NCBI RefSeq assembly: GCF_014203895.1
Contig: NZ_JACHJY010000007.1
Span: 1 to 64,000, forward strand
DNA length: 64,000 nt
Reading direction: 5' to 3'
Origin: Streptomyces nymphaeiformis
GTDB taxonomy: Bacteria > Actinomycetota > Actinomycetes > Streptomycetales > Streptomycetaceae
Shown: positions 1 through 7,632 of the stretch, one piece after another
How positions within the stretch are numbered: the first letter of the stretch is position 1
Layout: every line of letters begins with the position of its first letter
The notes under the pieces: model-generated
Databases searched by the model: none
What the model was told of the DNA's origin: nothing
The model's input: the letters and a program-made list of their open reading frames with translations, nothing else
Program-made: the position numbers and the translations under genes

Positions 1-93
1 GGCGGCGCCGCCCGACAGCGCGCCGTCTTCCACCGGCACGGCCGGTTCAGCGAGGTGGTCGACGCACTGGCCGACGCCACCACGAAAGGCTGA
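1..93 (+). CDS. C-terminal end of an unidentified protein (partial)
   Basis: The first 30 codons of the window read in frame 1 to a TGA at 91-93, ending in the residues VVDALADATTKG. The gene starts upstream of the window. Codon use (GC at almost every third position) fits a real Streptomyces gene, but the fragment is too short to name. A convergent broken PfpI gene follows on the other strand. Confidence 0.5.
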   Translation, partial: GGAARQRAVFHRHGRFSEVVDALADATTKG

Positions 94-124
94 TCACGAC
101 GCCGCCATGGAGCGCGCCCCGGAG

Positions 125-432
125 TCAGGGCCCGTCCGTGAGCACGCGGTTGACCGCGGACGAGACAAGGTGCCGGGCGTCGGCATCGGTCCTCAAGTGG
201 TCGGCGCTCAGGGTGCCGCCCGGCACCAGCACGGCGTCGTACCCGGCCTCGGTCGCCCGGGTGACGGTCGGAGACGAGGGTCTGTACGGGCTCGTCCTTC
301 TGCGGCGACCGTGACCCGGGCGCCGGTCTCACGCAGGGCTTCCACCGGTTTCCGCAGCTCGTCCCGCTCGGTGCCGTAGTTCGTCGTGAGGACGAGGACG
401 TTCCGTCCCTCGAGCTTTCCGTCGGGTGGCAC
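125..432 (-). pseudogene. DJ-1/PfpI family (type 1 glutamine amidotransferase-like) gene, broken and truncated
   Basis: The family comprises intracellular proteases, chaperones and deglycases of about 170-190 residues. The start (ATG at 432, MPPDGKLEGRNVLVLTTNYG) reads well to about position 290 (GARVTVAAE). The sense then moves to a second frame (KDEPVQTLVSDRHPG) and then to a third (ATEAGYDAVLVPGGTLSAD ... NRVLTDGP, TGA at 125-127). Homologues would read these three pieces as one chain, so at least two frameshifts are present. The nucleophile-elbow region (AICH in the family) and everything after it are missing. Function is therefore very unlikely. The family assignment rests on the LVPGG motif and the N-terminal strand pattern. 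Confidence 0.75.
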
Positions 433-633
433 GGTGTGCTTCCTCTCCGGTGTCGCGACCCCGGCCGCTGGCGCTCCTCACCCTCGTACGAGCGCCTCAG
501 ACGTCGTGCCCCGGTTCTCCTCGGGCACCCTCACGTGACATGTATGTTCCCGGGAGAAAGGGGCAGCCGCGCTGGTACCGATTCCCCGTGCCGACAACCG
601 ACCGGCCGGGCCCCGCGGATGGCGGAGGCAGCC

Positions 634-789
634 ATGGTTCCCCTTCTTCTCGTACTCCTCGTGATTCTCGTGCTGTTCGGCGCGGGTTTCGCCGTCGAGG
701 TGCTCTGGTACGTCGCCATCGCGGTCCTCGTGCTGTGGCTGCTCGGCTTCCTGATGCGCAGCGGCAGCGGCCGCTGGTACCGATGGTGA
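634..789 (+). CDS. small hydrophobic membrane protein
   Basis: This 51-residue protein is almost entirely hydrophobic: MVPLLLVLLVILVLFGAGF, a short charged break, then a second hydrophobic stretch ending GRWYRW. It resembles the small hydrophobic proteins common in Streptomyces and other actinobacteria, many of them stress-linked, with two membrane helices joined by a short loop. ATG 634 was chosen because a GGCGGAGG Shine-Dalgarno-like run ends about 7 bases upstream. An in-frame ATG at 619 would add five residues but would overlap that run. A strong terminator hairpin follows at 800-853. The neighbouring relics of a SigB/F-type regulatory set make a stress role plausible, but that is inference. 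Confidence 0.75.
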   Translation: MVPLLLVLLVILVLFGAGFAVEVLWYVAIAVLVLWLLGFLMRSGSGRWYRW

Positions 790-799
790 GTGCCAGCCG

Positions 800-853
800 C
801 CCGACCACAGGCCGTCGCCCCGGACAGCGCCCGGGGCGACGGCCTGTGGTCGG
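800..853. terminator. long perfect terminator-type hairpin
   Basis: CCCGACCACAGGCCGTCGCC pairs exactly with its reverse complement at the other end of this stretch, giving a 24-bp perfect stem (with the adjoining CCGG/CCGG) and a loop of about 6 bases. It begins 11 bases after the small hydrophobic gene's stop codon, as a factor-independent Streptomyces terminator would. Confidence 0.8.
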
Positions 854-959
854 GAAGACGACGGCACGCTCCCCCAACCGAGCGCACGCACGGGCGTCGG
901 AGCACACACACCGAGGGCACGCGCAGGCGCCGCAGCCGCCGCATCGTGCACAGCCGTCG

Positions 960-1277
960 CGCGAACAGCTCGTCGCGGCCGAGTTCCCGCTCGATCTCCG
1001 CTCGGCCGCCCGCCACCTGGCCGGTTCGGAACCCTCGTACGAGCTGATCGAATCGCTCACGGCGCTGCGGCCGCTGCTCGCCCGGCTCGACCACCGCGAC
1101 CACCGCGACCGGCGCATCCCGGAACTCCGCTTCGGCGAGGAACTCACCCAGGCGGAGATAGGCAACCGCATCGGCCTCTCCCAGATGCACGTCTCGCGAC
1201 TGCTCACCCGCATCCTCGGCGAACTCAGGAACGGCCTCCTCCAGGACGATGCGGCGACCGACCGCGCGAGCGGCTGA
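960..1277 (+). pseudogene. SigB/SigF-type RNA polymerase sigma factor, C-terminal relic (region 3-4)
   Basis: The frame ending at TGA 1275-1277 contains SYELIESLTALRPLLARL, then RRIPELRFGEELTQAEIGNR and IGLSQMHVSRLLTRILGELR. This is the region 4 helix-turn-helix signature of SigB/F/G-type stress sigma factors (family form: LRFF-ELTQ-EIG-RIG-SQMHVSRLL). A short duplication (DHRDHRD) interrupts the linker. No region 2 or start codon with a plausible N-terminus is present; the sequence upstream to 860 is unrelated low-complexity coding noise. I read it as a gene that lost its N-terminal two thirds. It lies next to a STAS relic and an intact HATPase, the two other parts of a partner-switching module. 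Confidence 0.7.
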
Positions 1278-1295
1278 ACCGGGACACGGCGGAAC

Positions 1296-1542
1296 CGGAC
1301 CGCCCTGAAGTCGATCTCCGAGGCGGTCCGCGTCGTCGTGGACTGCTCCGGACTGCAGTTCTGCGACTCGACCGGGAGGAACGTCCTGCTGAAGTCACGG
1401 CTGCGTCTGGGCCCCGAGGGCAGACGTGTGGACCTCGGGGCCGTGGCCGCCGGTGGACAGCATCTTCGAGATCATCGGCGCGCTGCGGCTCTTCCGGGTG
1501 TACGAGGGCGCCGGCACCGCGCTCACTGCCCCGGACGGCTGA
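1296..1542 (+). pseudogene. STAS-domain anti-sigma factor antagonist, frameshifted relic
   Basis: Part one (frame of 1338) reads LKSISEAVRVVVVDCSGLQF then CDSTGRNVLLKSRLRLGPEG, matching the STAS core with the phospho-acceptor Ser/Thr region (D-S-T-G). After RVDLGAVA the sense moves to another frame: PVDSIFEIIGALRLFRVYEG to the TGA at 1540-1542, matching the STAS C-terminal helix. The N-terminal strand is missing and the two halves are out of register. In the family such proteins bind HATPase-type anti-sigma kinases; an intact one follows 63 bases downstream. Confidence 0.7.
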
Positions 1543-1605
1543 GGTGGGCAAAATTTCGCCCCCCTCCGCAGGGTTTGCCGGGCCGGGGCGGGGCAGCCGC
1601 CGCAC

Positions 1606-2067
1606 ATGACCAGTCCGCGCATGCGGCCCCCGACCGCCCGGATGCGCCGGTACGAGTTGACTGCCGGTGACGGAGTGGTGCGGGAGTGTCGCGAACTCAC
1701 GGGGCAGGCCCTGTGCGACTGGTTCGGGCCCGCCGGGGACCCCGGGCAGGTCGCCGCCGAGGACGCCCTCCTGCTCGTCTCCGAGGTCGTCACCAACGCC
1801 TTCACCCATGGTGGCGTCCCGTACGAACTGCGGCTCGACCGGACCGACGGCCGGCTGTGGGTGCAGGTCAGCGACACGAGCCCGGTACGACCCAGGCCCC
1901 ACGGCCCGCACCACGCCGACCGCCCCTCCGGCCACGGTCTGTACCTCCTCGGACGGCTGGCGGACGCCTGGGGCTGCGTCCCCCGGAGCAGCGGTAAGGC
2001 CGTGTGGTTCGAGGTGGAGGTGCTGCGCCGGGCCGGGCACGCCTCGCCCTCGCCCTCGCCCGCCTAG
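1606..2067 (+). CDS. ATP-binding anti-sigma-type regulatory protein (HATPase_c_2)
   Basis: A 153-residue GHKL ATPase of the SpoIIAB/RsbW class. It carries the N box EVVTNAFTHGG (residues 60-70, Asn64), Asp90 in the VQVSD motif that contacts the adenine, and a G2-type GHGLYLL motif near 109-115. In Streptomyces such stand-alone domains act as Ser kinases on STAS proteins, as anti-sigma factors, or as orphan regulators. The decayed sigma and STAS genes immediately upstream were probably its original partners. ATG 1606 gives the usual family length. An alanine/proline/serine-rich tail (SPSPSPA) ends the protein. No membrane segments. Partner and target cannot be read from the sequence. Confidence 0.85.
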   Translation: MTSPRMRPPTARMRRYELTAGDGVVRECRELTGQALCDWFGPAGDPGQVAAEDALLLVSEVVTNAFTHGGVPYELRLDRTDGRLWVQVSDTSPVRPRPHGPHHADRPSGHGLYLLGRLADAWGCVPRSSGKAVWFEVEVLRRAGHASPSPSPA

Positions 2068-2138
2068 GGTGGAGTGGTGACGAGAGGCCGCCCACCGGCC
2101 CCGCACACGTTCCGCGATCGCCCTGTGCGAGGTCGTCC

Positions 2139-2583
2139 ATGACAGAGCACGGCCCCACCCCGGACCCGACGGTGCCGCAGACCGAACTCGACGAGGACGG
2201 CCTGCGGCGGCTGCTCGCCGGGCTGACCGCCGTACGAGAGGGCGACCTGTCCGTCCGACTGCCCGACACCGGCGGCGGCATCCTCGGCGAGATCGCCGGC
2301 GTCTACAACGACATGGTCGGCCACCTCTCCCTGGTCACCTCCGAGGTCACCCGGGTCGCCGACGAGGTCGGCGCACAGGGACTGCTCGGCAGCCGGATCC
2401 GCCAACCCCGCTCCCGCGGGGTCTGACGCGAGCTGACCTCCGGCGTCAACACCATGGCCGACAACCTCACCAACCAGGTCCGCAACATCGCCCAGGTCAC
2501 CACCGCCGTCGCCCAGGGCGACCTGACCAGCCGGATCGACGTCTCCGCACGCGGCGAGATCCTCCAACTCAAGACCACCATGA
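2139..2583 (+). pseudogene. HAMP-repeat sensor histidine kinase, N-terminal relic with in-frame stop
   Basis: From ATG 2139 the frame reads a HAMP-like repeat (LTAVREGDLSVRL ... IAGVYNDMVGHLSLVTSEVT). It meets TGA at 2424-2426 after RSRGV, then continues in the same frame as RELTSGVNTMADNLTNQVRN and TTAVAQGDLTSRI ... GEILQLKTTM. This matches the tandem HAMP array of the large (over 1,000 residue) Streptomyces hybrid kinases, in which this stretch would be continuous. The similarity stops at about 2583, so the gene has both a premature stop and a 3' truncation. It is not expected to make a functional kinase. Confidence 0.75.
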
Positions 2584-3034
2584 GGAAGCCTTCGCTCCCC
2601 TCCGGAACGACGGCGTTCCCCGCGGCGGCGTTGACGATGTCAGGCAGTGTCCTCGGCCGATAGTCCGATCGCCCGGGCGAGGGAGTCGAGGTACTCGGGC
2701 ACTTCGGGGGGGGCGACAGCCTCAACTGTGCGGGGAGCACATCCGCGGCAAGGTCCAACAAGGTGTCGATGGGCAAGCCGGTCGCGCAGCCAGCCGTTCT
2801 CGGCGGCGAGCGCGTGGGCCCGGAATGCCGCCGGGAGCCGGGCGGCGGCCCGGTGGACCCTGGGGAACCAGTCAGGAAGACCTCCGATCCGCCACCGCGC
2901 CGACGTGCGACCGCGCATTCGAATACGCTCCGGATTTCACCCTCGGGCGGCCGGCGCGACCCTGCACCGGGGCCTCCCTCGGCTCGCCCGAGCGGGGTCG
3001 GGCGGTGACGGTCTCTGACGCCCTCACCTGCCGG
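2584..3034. other. unassigned stretch, probably relic DNA
   Basis: No convincing gene. A minus-strand open frame (2640-2918) contains AAENGWLRDRLAH-type helical sequence, which could be the remains of a small regulator, but it has no recognisable start or domain. An 8-G run occurs near 2706-2713. The HAMP relic ends abruptly at the left edge. Confidence 0.4.
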
Positions 3035-3243
3035 TCAGTCCGTCGGTTCGTCCGGCCCTGGGTGGATGCGGTCCGCCCTGGTGTGCCTGCCGGGGCCCGT
3101 GCGCGCGTCGTCGCGGTCCCGTGCCTCGCCTCCTCCGACGTCCTCGGGGACGGGCACGGACAGCGGATCGCCCACCGTGGCACTCCGGTCCTCGGGATCA
3201 CGGGGAAGCCGCTCGTCCTGCCGTGGGCTCTTCCGCTCGCTCA
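3035..3243 (-). CDS. small charged hypothetical protein, coupled to the DUF6213-like gene
   Basis: A 69-residue, highly charged and proline-rich protein (begins MSERKSPRQDERLPRDPEDR) with no predicted fold. Its ATG (3243-3241) overlaps the upstream gene's TGA as ATGA, so the two are probably translationally coupled. That overlap and the Streptomyces-like codon use are the reasons for accepting it. Function unknown; probably disordered. Confidence 0.5.
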
Positions 3244-3513
3244 TCGTCCTCGCCTTCCTTCCGGCCCGCCGCTCCGGCCGTCTTCTCCGCCGCGGAACGG
3301 CATGAGCGCGATGCACTCGGTGTCGATCCTGTCCGCGACCTCCGTCACCGAGTCGACCAGGGCCTCCACGGTCTCCGGTTCGAGGCCGGAGTCCTCTACG
3401 CCGGCGGAGTCCAGCCAGCACGTCGCGAGCCGCCGCAGGAGGTCGGTCACCTCGTCGGCGGGAAGCAGGAGCGGGCCTCCGGGGACATGGACGAGGGACA
3501 TCGGCGTGTTCAT
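3241..3513 (-). CDS. DUF6213-like protein
   Basis: A 90-residue protein from ATG 3513: MNTPMSLVHVPGGPLLLPAD, a helical middle (VTDLLRRLATCWLDS) and a C-terminal helix with DSVTEVADRIDTECIALMPF. The pattern of a short beta strand, LLxPADEVTxLLR, and a final ADxIDxECIAL helix resembles the Streptomyces family I know as DUF6213, whose function is not established. The last 15 residues are Gly/Arg-rich. ATG 3513 is preferred over upstream codons because the family starts close to this strand. The stop overlaps the start of the small downstream gene. Confidence 0.65.
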   Translation of the reverse strand: MNTPMSLVHVPGGPLLLPADEVTDLLRRLATCWLDSAGVEDSGLEPETVEALVDSVTEVADRIDTECIALMPFRGGEDGRSGGPEGRRGR

Positions 3514-3694
3514 GGAAACCGCCCTCCGCGGTACGGGACGGGGGCCGTCCGGGGTCCGTGGGCACGGAATCGTCGTCGCCCGGGCTGCCGGCGACCGGGC
3601 CACGGCCCGTCGCCTCCTCATCGACCGACTACCCGGCACCAGGTGGCATACGCGTGAGAGCCGGACCGGGGGGAGACACAGGCCGAAAGAGGAG

Positions 3695-3805
3695 CGGGCC
3701 TCTGCGGACCCGACCGTCGCGCGGCTGCTGCGCGACCACGGACGGACCTTCGCCGACGAGGCCGGGATCGCCCTGCGGGAGCAGCATCGGTCGCCGGTCC
3801 TCAGT
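3695..3805 (+). pseudogene. N-terminal relic of an endonuclease III-like (HhH-GPD) protein
   Basis: The frame reads ADPTVARLLRDHGRTFADEA followed by GIALREQHRSPVL. The first 27 residues look like the start of the Streptomyces endonuclease family (TVxRLLxxHGRTYAEEAGIxL), which normally runs on for about 200 residues through a helix-hairpin-helix and Gly/Pro/Asp loop. Here similarity ends just before the LysR gene on the opposite strand begins (3801). It is a truncated remnant. Confidence 0.5.
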
Positions 3806-4652
3806 GACGGTACGCGGCGGTCGCGATCTCGATGAAGGATCGGATCAATGGATTGGTGTCACCCTCGTTCCATACCGCCACCACTCGGCTCGGCGGCATG
3901 TCGAGCAGCGGCACCGCGGCCAGCTCCGCCGGCAGGTCGTGTCCGAGCGGGGCCACGCCGACCGTTCCGTTCCACAGCACGGCCTGCAGGCACTCCTGGA
4001 CGGCACGCACCACCGGGCCCTCGCGCGGCCTGCCACCGTTCCAGTACGACTGCCAGACGGGGTCGGTGCCCTGCGGGAACTGGAACCAGCGTCGGTCGCT
4101 CAGCTCGGCCAGCCGCAGCCCGTCGCGGCGGGCCAGCGGGTCGTCGGCGTTCAGGACCACGCCGACCGGGTCGCTCCGCAGCACACGTACCGTCAGGGCA
4201 GTCTCGTCGAACGGTGCCCGAGTCAGCGCGACGTCGACCAGACCGGCGCGCAGCCCGCAGGTCGGGTCGGTCAGATCGGTGTCGCGGATGCGGATGTCGA
4301 TGCCGGGGTGGCTTCGGCGGTAGGCGGCGGCCAGTCTGGCCACCCCCGGGTCGGTGCCGTCGCCCAGGATGCCGACCGTGATGGTTTCGACGCCGGCAGC
4401 TGCGCTCAGGCGTACCCGGACACGGTCGGCGTGGTCGAGGAGGGCCCGCGCCTCGTCGAGGAGCACCGAGCCCACCGGAGTGAGCGTGCCCCCCTTGGGA
4501 GAGCGGGTGAACAGCGGGGCCCCGACATCGGACTCCAACTGCTTGATCGCCCGGCTCAGCGGCGGCTGACTCATGTGCAGTCGGGTGGCGGCCCGGCCGA
4601 AGTGGAGTTCCTCGGCGACCGCCACGAAGTAGCGCAAGCTCCGTAGCTCCAC
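3801..4652 (-). CDS. LysR family transcriptional regulator
   Basis: A 283-residue LysR regulator. The winged HTH is at residues 1-60 (VELRSLRYFVAVAEELHFGR, then MSQPPLSRAIKQLESDVG, with the classic PPLSRAIKQLE recognition helix). An effector-binding periplasmic-protein-like domain follows (about 90-280). GTG 4652 was chosen because LysR proteins start a few residues before LRYF. The gene is divergent from a cupin gene at 4734, with a perfect 7-bp inverted repeat between the two start codons. By LysR custom it probably controls that gene and itself. The effector is unknown; the cupin neighbour hints at a small organic ligand. Confidence 0.92.
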   Translation of the reverse strand: MELRSLRYFVAVAEELHFGRAATRLHMSQPPLSRAIKQLESDVGAPLFTRSPKGGTLTPVGSVLLDEARALLDHADRVRVRLSAAAGVETITVGILGDGTDPGVARLAAAYRRSHPGIDIRIRDTDLTDPTCGLRAGLVDVALTRAPFDETALTVRVLRSDPVGVVLNADDPLARRDGLRLAELSDRRWFQFPQGTDPVWQSYWNGGRPREGPVVRAVQECLQAVLWNGTVGVAPLGHDLPAELAAVPLLDMPPSRVVAVWNEGDTNPLIRSFIEIATAAYRH

Positions 4653-4660
4653 GCTGCAAC

Positions 4661-4677
4661 GATACCCACGGGGTATC
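4661..4677. promoter_or_regulatory. probable LysR operator
   Basis: GATACCC-ACG-GGGTATC: perfect 7-bp arms with a 3-bp spacer, 9 bases before the LysR start and 57 bases upstream of the divergent cupin gene at 4734. It contains the T-N11-A spacing expected of LysR sites (inference). Confidence 0.6.
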
Positions 4678-4733
4678 GGCGCCGCGGGATCGGTCTTGGA
4701 CACTGGCAGGTCCCCGGCGGTGCACTCGTGAGC

Positions 4734-5228
4734 ATGACCGAAGAAGCGAAGACCAGCGAGCCGCAGACCGACCCCGCCGTATCGGTGGTGGGTCCCGGCG
4801 ACGGCGAGACGATCGTTCTGGGCACCACGCGCATGCGCGTCCTGGAGGACGGCAGCCGCACCGGGCACCGCCTCGCGATCGCCGAGTCCGTCCTCGCCCC
4901 GCACACCCAGGGACCGCCGCAGCACCGCCACGGCCGACACGACGAGGGTTTCTACATCATCTCCGGCACCGTGCGGTTCACCGTCGGGGACGAGGACCAC
5001 GACGCCGCCACGGGCACGCTCGTGATGGTTCCGCCCGGTACCCCTCACACCTTCGCCAATGTGACCGACCAACCCGCCGTCATGCTCAGCACGTTCACCC
5101 CCGACCTGTACGTGCAGTACTTCCGAGACCTCCAGGAGGTGCTCGCCGCCGGCAGGCCGCTGACGCCACAGGCCAACATCGACGCGATGAGCCGCTACGC
5201 GACCGAGCCCGCCATCGACCTCGCCTGA
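4734..5228 (+). CDS. cupin domain protein
   Basis: A 164-residue single-domain cupin. Motif 1 is QHRHGRHDEGFYIISG (metal ligands His, His and Glu) and motif 2 is MVPPGTPHTFAN (third His). The C-terminal helix (YVQYFRDLQEVL) is typical of quercetinase/pirin-like small cupins. The metal ligands are intact, so a dioxygenase, isomerase or ligand-binding role is possible; the substrate cannot be told. The start could also be GTG 4728, six bases upstream; neither has a strong ribosome site. Divergent from a LysR regulator. Confidence 0.88.
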   Translation: MTEEAKTSEPQTDPAVSVVGPGDGETIVLGTTRMRVLEDGSRTGHRLAIAESVLAPHTQGPPQHRHGRHDEGFYIISGTVRFTVGDEDHDAATGTLVMVPPGTPHTFANVTDQPAVMLSTFTPDLYVQYFRDLQEVLAAGRPLTPQANIDAMSRYATEPAIDLA

Positions 5229-5525
5229 CACCGACGGCACTCGTTCTCGACCGCCAGATTCCAGTAGCGTGCGTCGACTTGGACGAAGGCGGCCTCGTAC
5301 GCCTGATGCGCGAAGTCACTGGTGTCCTACGCGGTGTCGGCGGGTGCTCGTTCAGTGCGGAATGGACGACGGGGCGCCCGGTGCGCCGCTGGATCCGGCT
5401 GAGCACGATGGACACCGTCTTCTGCAACACGCTTTCGGGCGTGTAGCGAAAGCTCGTGCGGCGGCGGACGGGGCGTAGTACTGCTGGTGAGACAGAGACA
5501 CCTTCGTTCTTGTTTGGAGTCGTCG
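5229..5525. other. intergenic, possible relic
   Basis: No gene that I can name. On the minus strand, 5325-5230 reads TSDFAHQAYEAAFVQVDARY, then WNLAVENECRR, which looks protein-like but has no start and no family I recognise. The last 15 bases hold the ribosome site of the following VOC gene (GGAG at 5516). Confidence 0.35.
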
Positions 5526-5873
5526 ATGGCCGTTCGCCGTGTCGTGCCCAACATCCGGTCGGGGGCCGCGCAGGAGAGCCGGGAGTTCTACGGGCTGCTG
5601 GGCTTCGAGGAGGTCATGAACCACGGTTGGATCACGACGCTCGCCTCCCCGTCCAGCCCGGCAGCGCAGATCAGTGTCATGACCAGCGACAAGACCGCGC
5701 CTGTCACCCCCGACATGAGCGTCGAGGTGGACGACGTGGATGCGGCGTATGCGGTCATGCTGGCGAGCGGCGCGGAGATCATTCACCCCTTGCAGGACGA
5801 GGAGTGGGGCGTGCGGCGGTTCTTCGTCCGTGACCCCGACGGGCGGGTGGTCAACGTGCTGGGTCACCGTTGA
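5526..5873 (+). CDS. VOC family (glyoxalase/bleomycin resistance-like) protein
   Basis: 115 residues with the paired beta-alpha-beta-beta-beta modules of the vicinal oxygen chelate fold: MAVRRVVPNIRSG ... SREFYGLLGFEEVM in the first half; VEVDDVDAAYAVMLASGAEI, then RRFFVRDPDGRVVNVLGHR in the second. ATG 5526 starts the first strand and follows a GGAG ribosome site by 6 bases. Single-domain members are dioxygenases, isomerases, or drug-binding resistance proteins acting as dimers. The usual first metal ligand is not evident, so a binding role is as likely as catalysis. Stand-alone gene. Confidence 0.85.
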   Translation: MAVRRVVPNIRSGAAQESREFYGLLGFEEVMNHGWITTLASPSSPAAQISVMTSDKTAPVTPDMSVEVDDVDAAYAVMLASGAEIIHPLQDEEWGVRRFFVRDPDGRVVNVLGHR

Positions 5874-6012
5874 CGCCCCTTCTCCCCATCCCTCAGGACC
5901 GGAGCCCTCATCCTGCGGAAGCCCGTACACCCGTGTGCCATCGGAGTGGGAGCGCACGCCAGGGCTGTCCGCCGGCCCGCGTCCTCGCGCCGAGAGGGGG
6001 TCTCGCACCGTG

Positions 6013-6939
6013 TCACGGATGTTCGGGCGAGGCGCTTCCCCGGTCGGTCAGCAGCGCCTCGGCGGCAGCCGTCGCCACCACCTCGGCGAGTGTCGACAGA
6101 GCGGGCGAGTCCAGCTTCCACTGCTGCCAGTACAGCGGGACGTCCATGGGCCGCGTCGGCGCCAGTTCCACCAGCCGGCCGGAGCGCAGGAGCGACTCCG
6201 CCTGTGGTTCGGGCACCATGCCCCAGCCCAGGCCGAAGGCCACCGCGTCCCGGAAACCGTCGGACGTGGGCACCAGGTGGCGAATCCGCCCCGCGCCGGA
6301 ACGTCCCCGGGTGAGGGACCGGACGAAGGCGTCCTGGAGGCCGTCGCGTCGGTCGAAGACCACCGTCGGGGCCTCGCACAGATCCTCCGGCAGAGCCCCT
6401 CGGAGATGGACAGCGGCGAACTCGGGTGCGGCCACGGCCCGGTAGCGGACCAGACCGAGCCGTCGTACCGTGCAGCCGGCCACCGGATCGGGCGAGGAGG
6501 TCACGGCCGCCATCACCTGGCCCTCGCGCAGCAGGGCGGTGGTGTGGGCCTCGTCCTCGCGGTAGAGCTCGAAGCAGATCGGCGGGTCCTGCGGGACCCG
6601 GGTGAGCGCCGGCAGGAACCAGGTGGCCAGGGAGTCGGCGTTGACCGCGACCGGGATACGGACCGGGCCCTGCTCGGCCGCCAGGCCCAATTCGGCGCGG
6701 GCGTCCAGTTCCAGCCGCGCCAGCTGGCGGGCGAACCGCACCACCACCTCGCCGGACTCGGTGGGTCGTACCGGTTTGGTGCGCATCAGCAGGACCCGGC
6801 CGGTGCGCTGCTCCAGAGCCTTGACTCGCTGGCTGACGGCCGAGGGGGTCACGTGCAGGGCGGCGGCCGCGGCGTCGAAGGTGCCCTCGTCGACCACCGC
6901 GAGCAGCGTCCGGACCTGGTCCAGGGGAAGCTCGTCCAT
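6013..6939 (-). CDS. lysG: LysR family regulator of the ArgP/LysG type
   Basis: A 308-residue LysR protein starting MDELPLDQVRTLLAVVDEGT, with the recognition helix TPSAVSQRVKALEQRTG. The length, the DQVRTLLAV start and the GWGMVPEPQAESLL effector-domain motif match ArgP/LysG. In Corynebacterium LysG senses lysine, arginine or histidine and activates the exporter gene lysE. Here a lysE homologue lies divergently 69 bases away across a palindrome, the same arrangement. Expected role: basic amino acid-responsive activator of the exporter (inference from family and synteny). Confidence 0.9.
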   Translation of the reverse strand: MDELPLDQVRTLLAVVDEGTFDAAAAALHVTPSAVSQRVKALEQRTGRVLLMRTKPVRPTESGEVVVRFARQLARLELDARAELGLAAEQGPVRIPVAVNADSLATWFLPALTRVPQDPPICFELYREDEAHTTALLREGQVMAAVTSSPDPVAGCTVRRLGLVRYRAVAAPEFAAVHLRGALPEDLCEAPTVVFDRRDGLQDAFVRSLTRGRSGAGRIRHLVPTSDGFRDAVAFGLGWGMVPEPQAESLLRSGRLVELAPTRPMDVPLYWQQWKLDSPALSTLAEVVATAAAEALLTDRGSASPEHP

Positions 6940-6947
6940 AAGTAGGG

Positions 6948-6971
6948 CTAAGGGTACTTAAGAATCTTTAG
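6948..6971. promoter_or_regulatory. lysG-lysE intergenic operator
   Basis: CTAAGGGTA-CTTAAG-AATCTTTAG, an imperfect palindrome (6 of 9 arm positions pair) centred on a perfect CTTAAG. It is unusually AT-rich for this DNA, 8 bases before the regulator start and 37 bases before the exporter ATG. The position suits shared control by the LysR protein. Confidence 0.6.
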
Positions 6972-7008
6972 CTGTACGCATCCAGGCGTGGTCCTTACGG
7001 TCGATGCC

Positions 7009-7632
7009 ATGACCAGCAGCCTCATCGCCGCCGTACTCGCCGGATTCGGAACCGGACTGTCTCTCATCGTGGCCATCGGCGCCCAGAACGCGTTCGTCCT
7101 GCGCCAAGGCGCCCGCGGCCACGCCGTCCTCGCGGTCGTCGCGATCTGCGCCGTATCGGACGCGGTACTGATCACACTCGGCGTGGCGGGGGTGGGTGCG
7201 GTGGTCACGGCGTGGCCGGCGGCGCTGACCGCGGTGGGCCTGGCGGGCGGGGCGTTCCTGCTCGGCTACGGCGTCCTCGCCGCCCGGCGCGTACTGCGTC
7301 CCGACCCGGCCGCCGCCCTGGACGCGGGCGGACCGGAGGCCGGATCCGCCCGCCGGGCGGTCCTGACGTGCCTGGCGATGACATGGCTCAACCCGCACGT
7401 GTATCTGGACACCGTCCTGCTACTCGGCTCGCTCGCCTCCGACCGCGGCGACCTGCGCTGGGCCTTCGGCGCGGGCGCGGCCCTCGCCAGCCTTGGCTGG
7501 TTCTTCACCCTGGGCTTCGGCGCCCGGCTGCTGAGCGGCGTCCTCTCCCGGCCGAAGGCCTGGCGCGTACTGGACGGGCTCGTCGCGGCGACCATGCTCG
7601 CCATGGGCGGAACGCTGATCGCCGGCGCCTGA
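7009..7632 (+). CDS. lysE: LysE/ArgO family amino acid exporter
   Basis: A 207-residue membrane protein with five to six hydrophobic helices. Family landmarks are GFGTGLSLIVAIGAQNAFVL near the N-terminus and MTWLNPHVYLDTVLLLGS in the middle, both conserved in LysE/ArgO exporters of lysine and arginine. It would export basic amino acids when internal peptides raise their level. GTG 6988 would add seven residues; ATG 7009 gives the family start. Transcription is probably activated by the divergent LysG-like regulator. Confidence 0.9.
   Translation: MTSSLIAAVLAGFGTGLSLIVAIGAQNAFVLRQGARGHAVLAVVAICAVSDAVLITLGVAGVGAVVTAWPAALTAVGLAGGAFLLGYGVLAARRVLRPDPAAALDAGGPEAGSARRAVLTCLAMTWLNPHVYLDTVLLLGSLASDRGDLRWAFGAGAALASLGWFFTLGFGARLLSGVLSRPKAWRVLDGLVAATMLAMGGTLIAGA

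Noticed and set aside
426..959. N-terminal extension of the sigma relic frame back to 426
   Set aside because: The frame is open, but the residues are Arg/Pro-rich and pass through the small hydrophobic gene and its terminator; not sigma-like.
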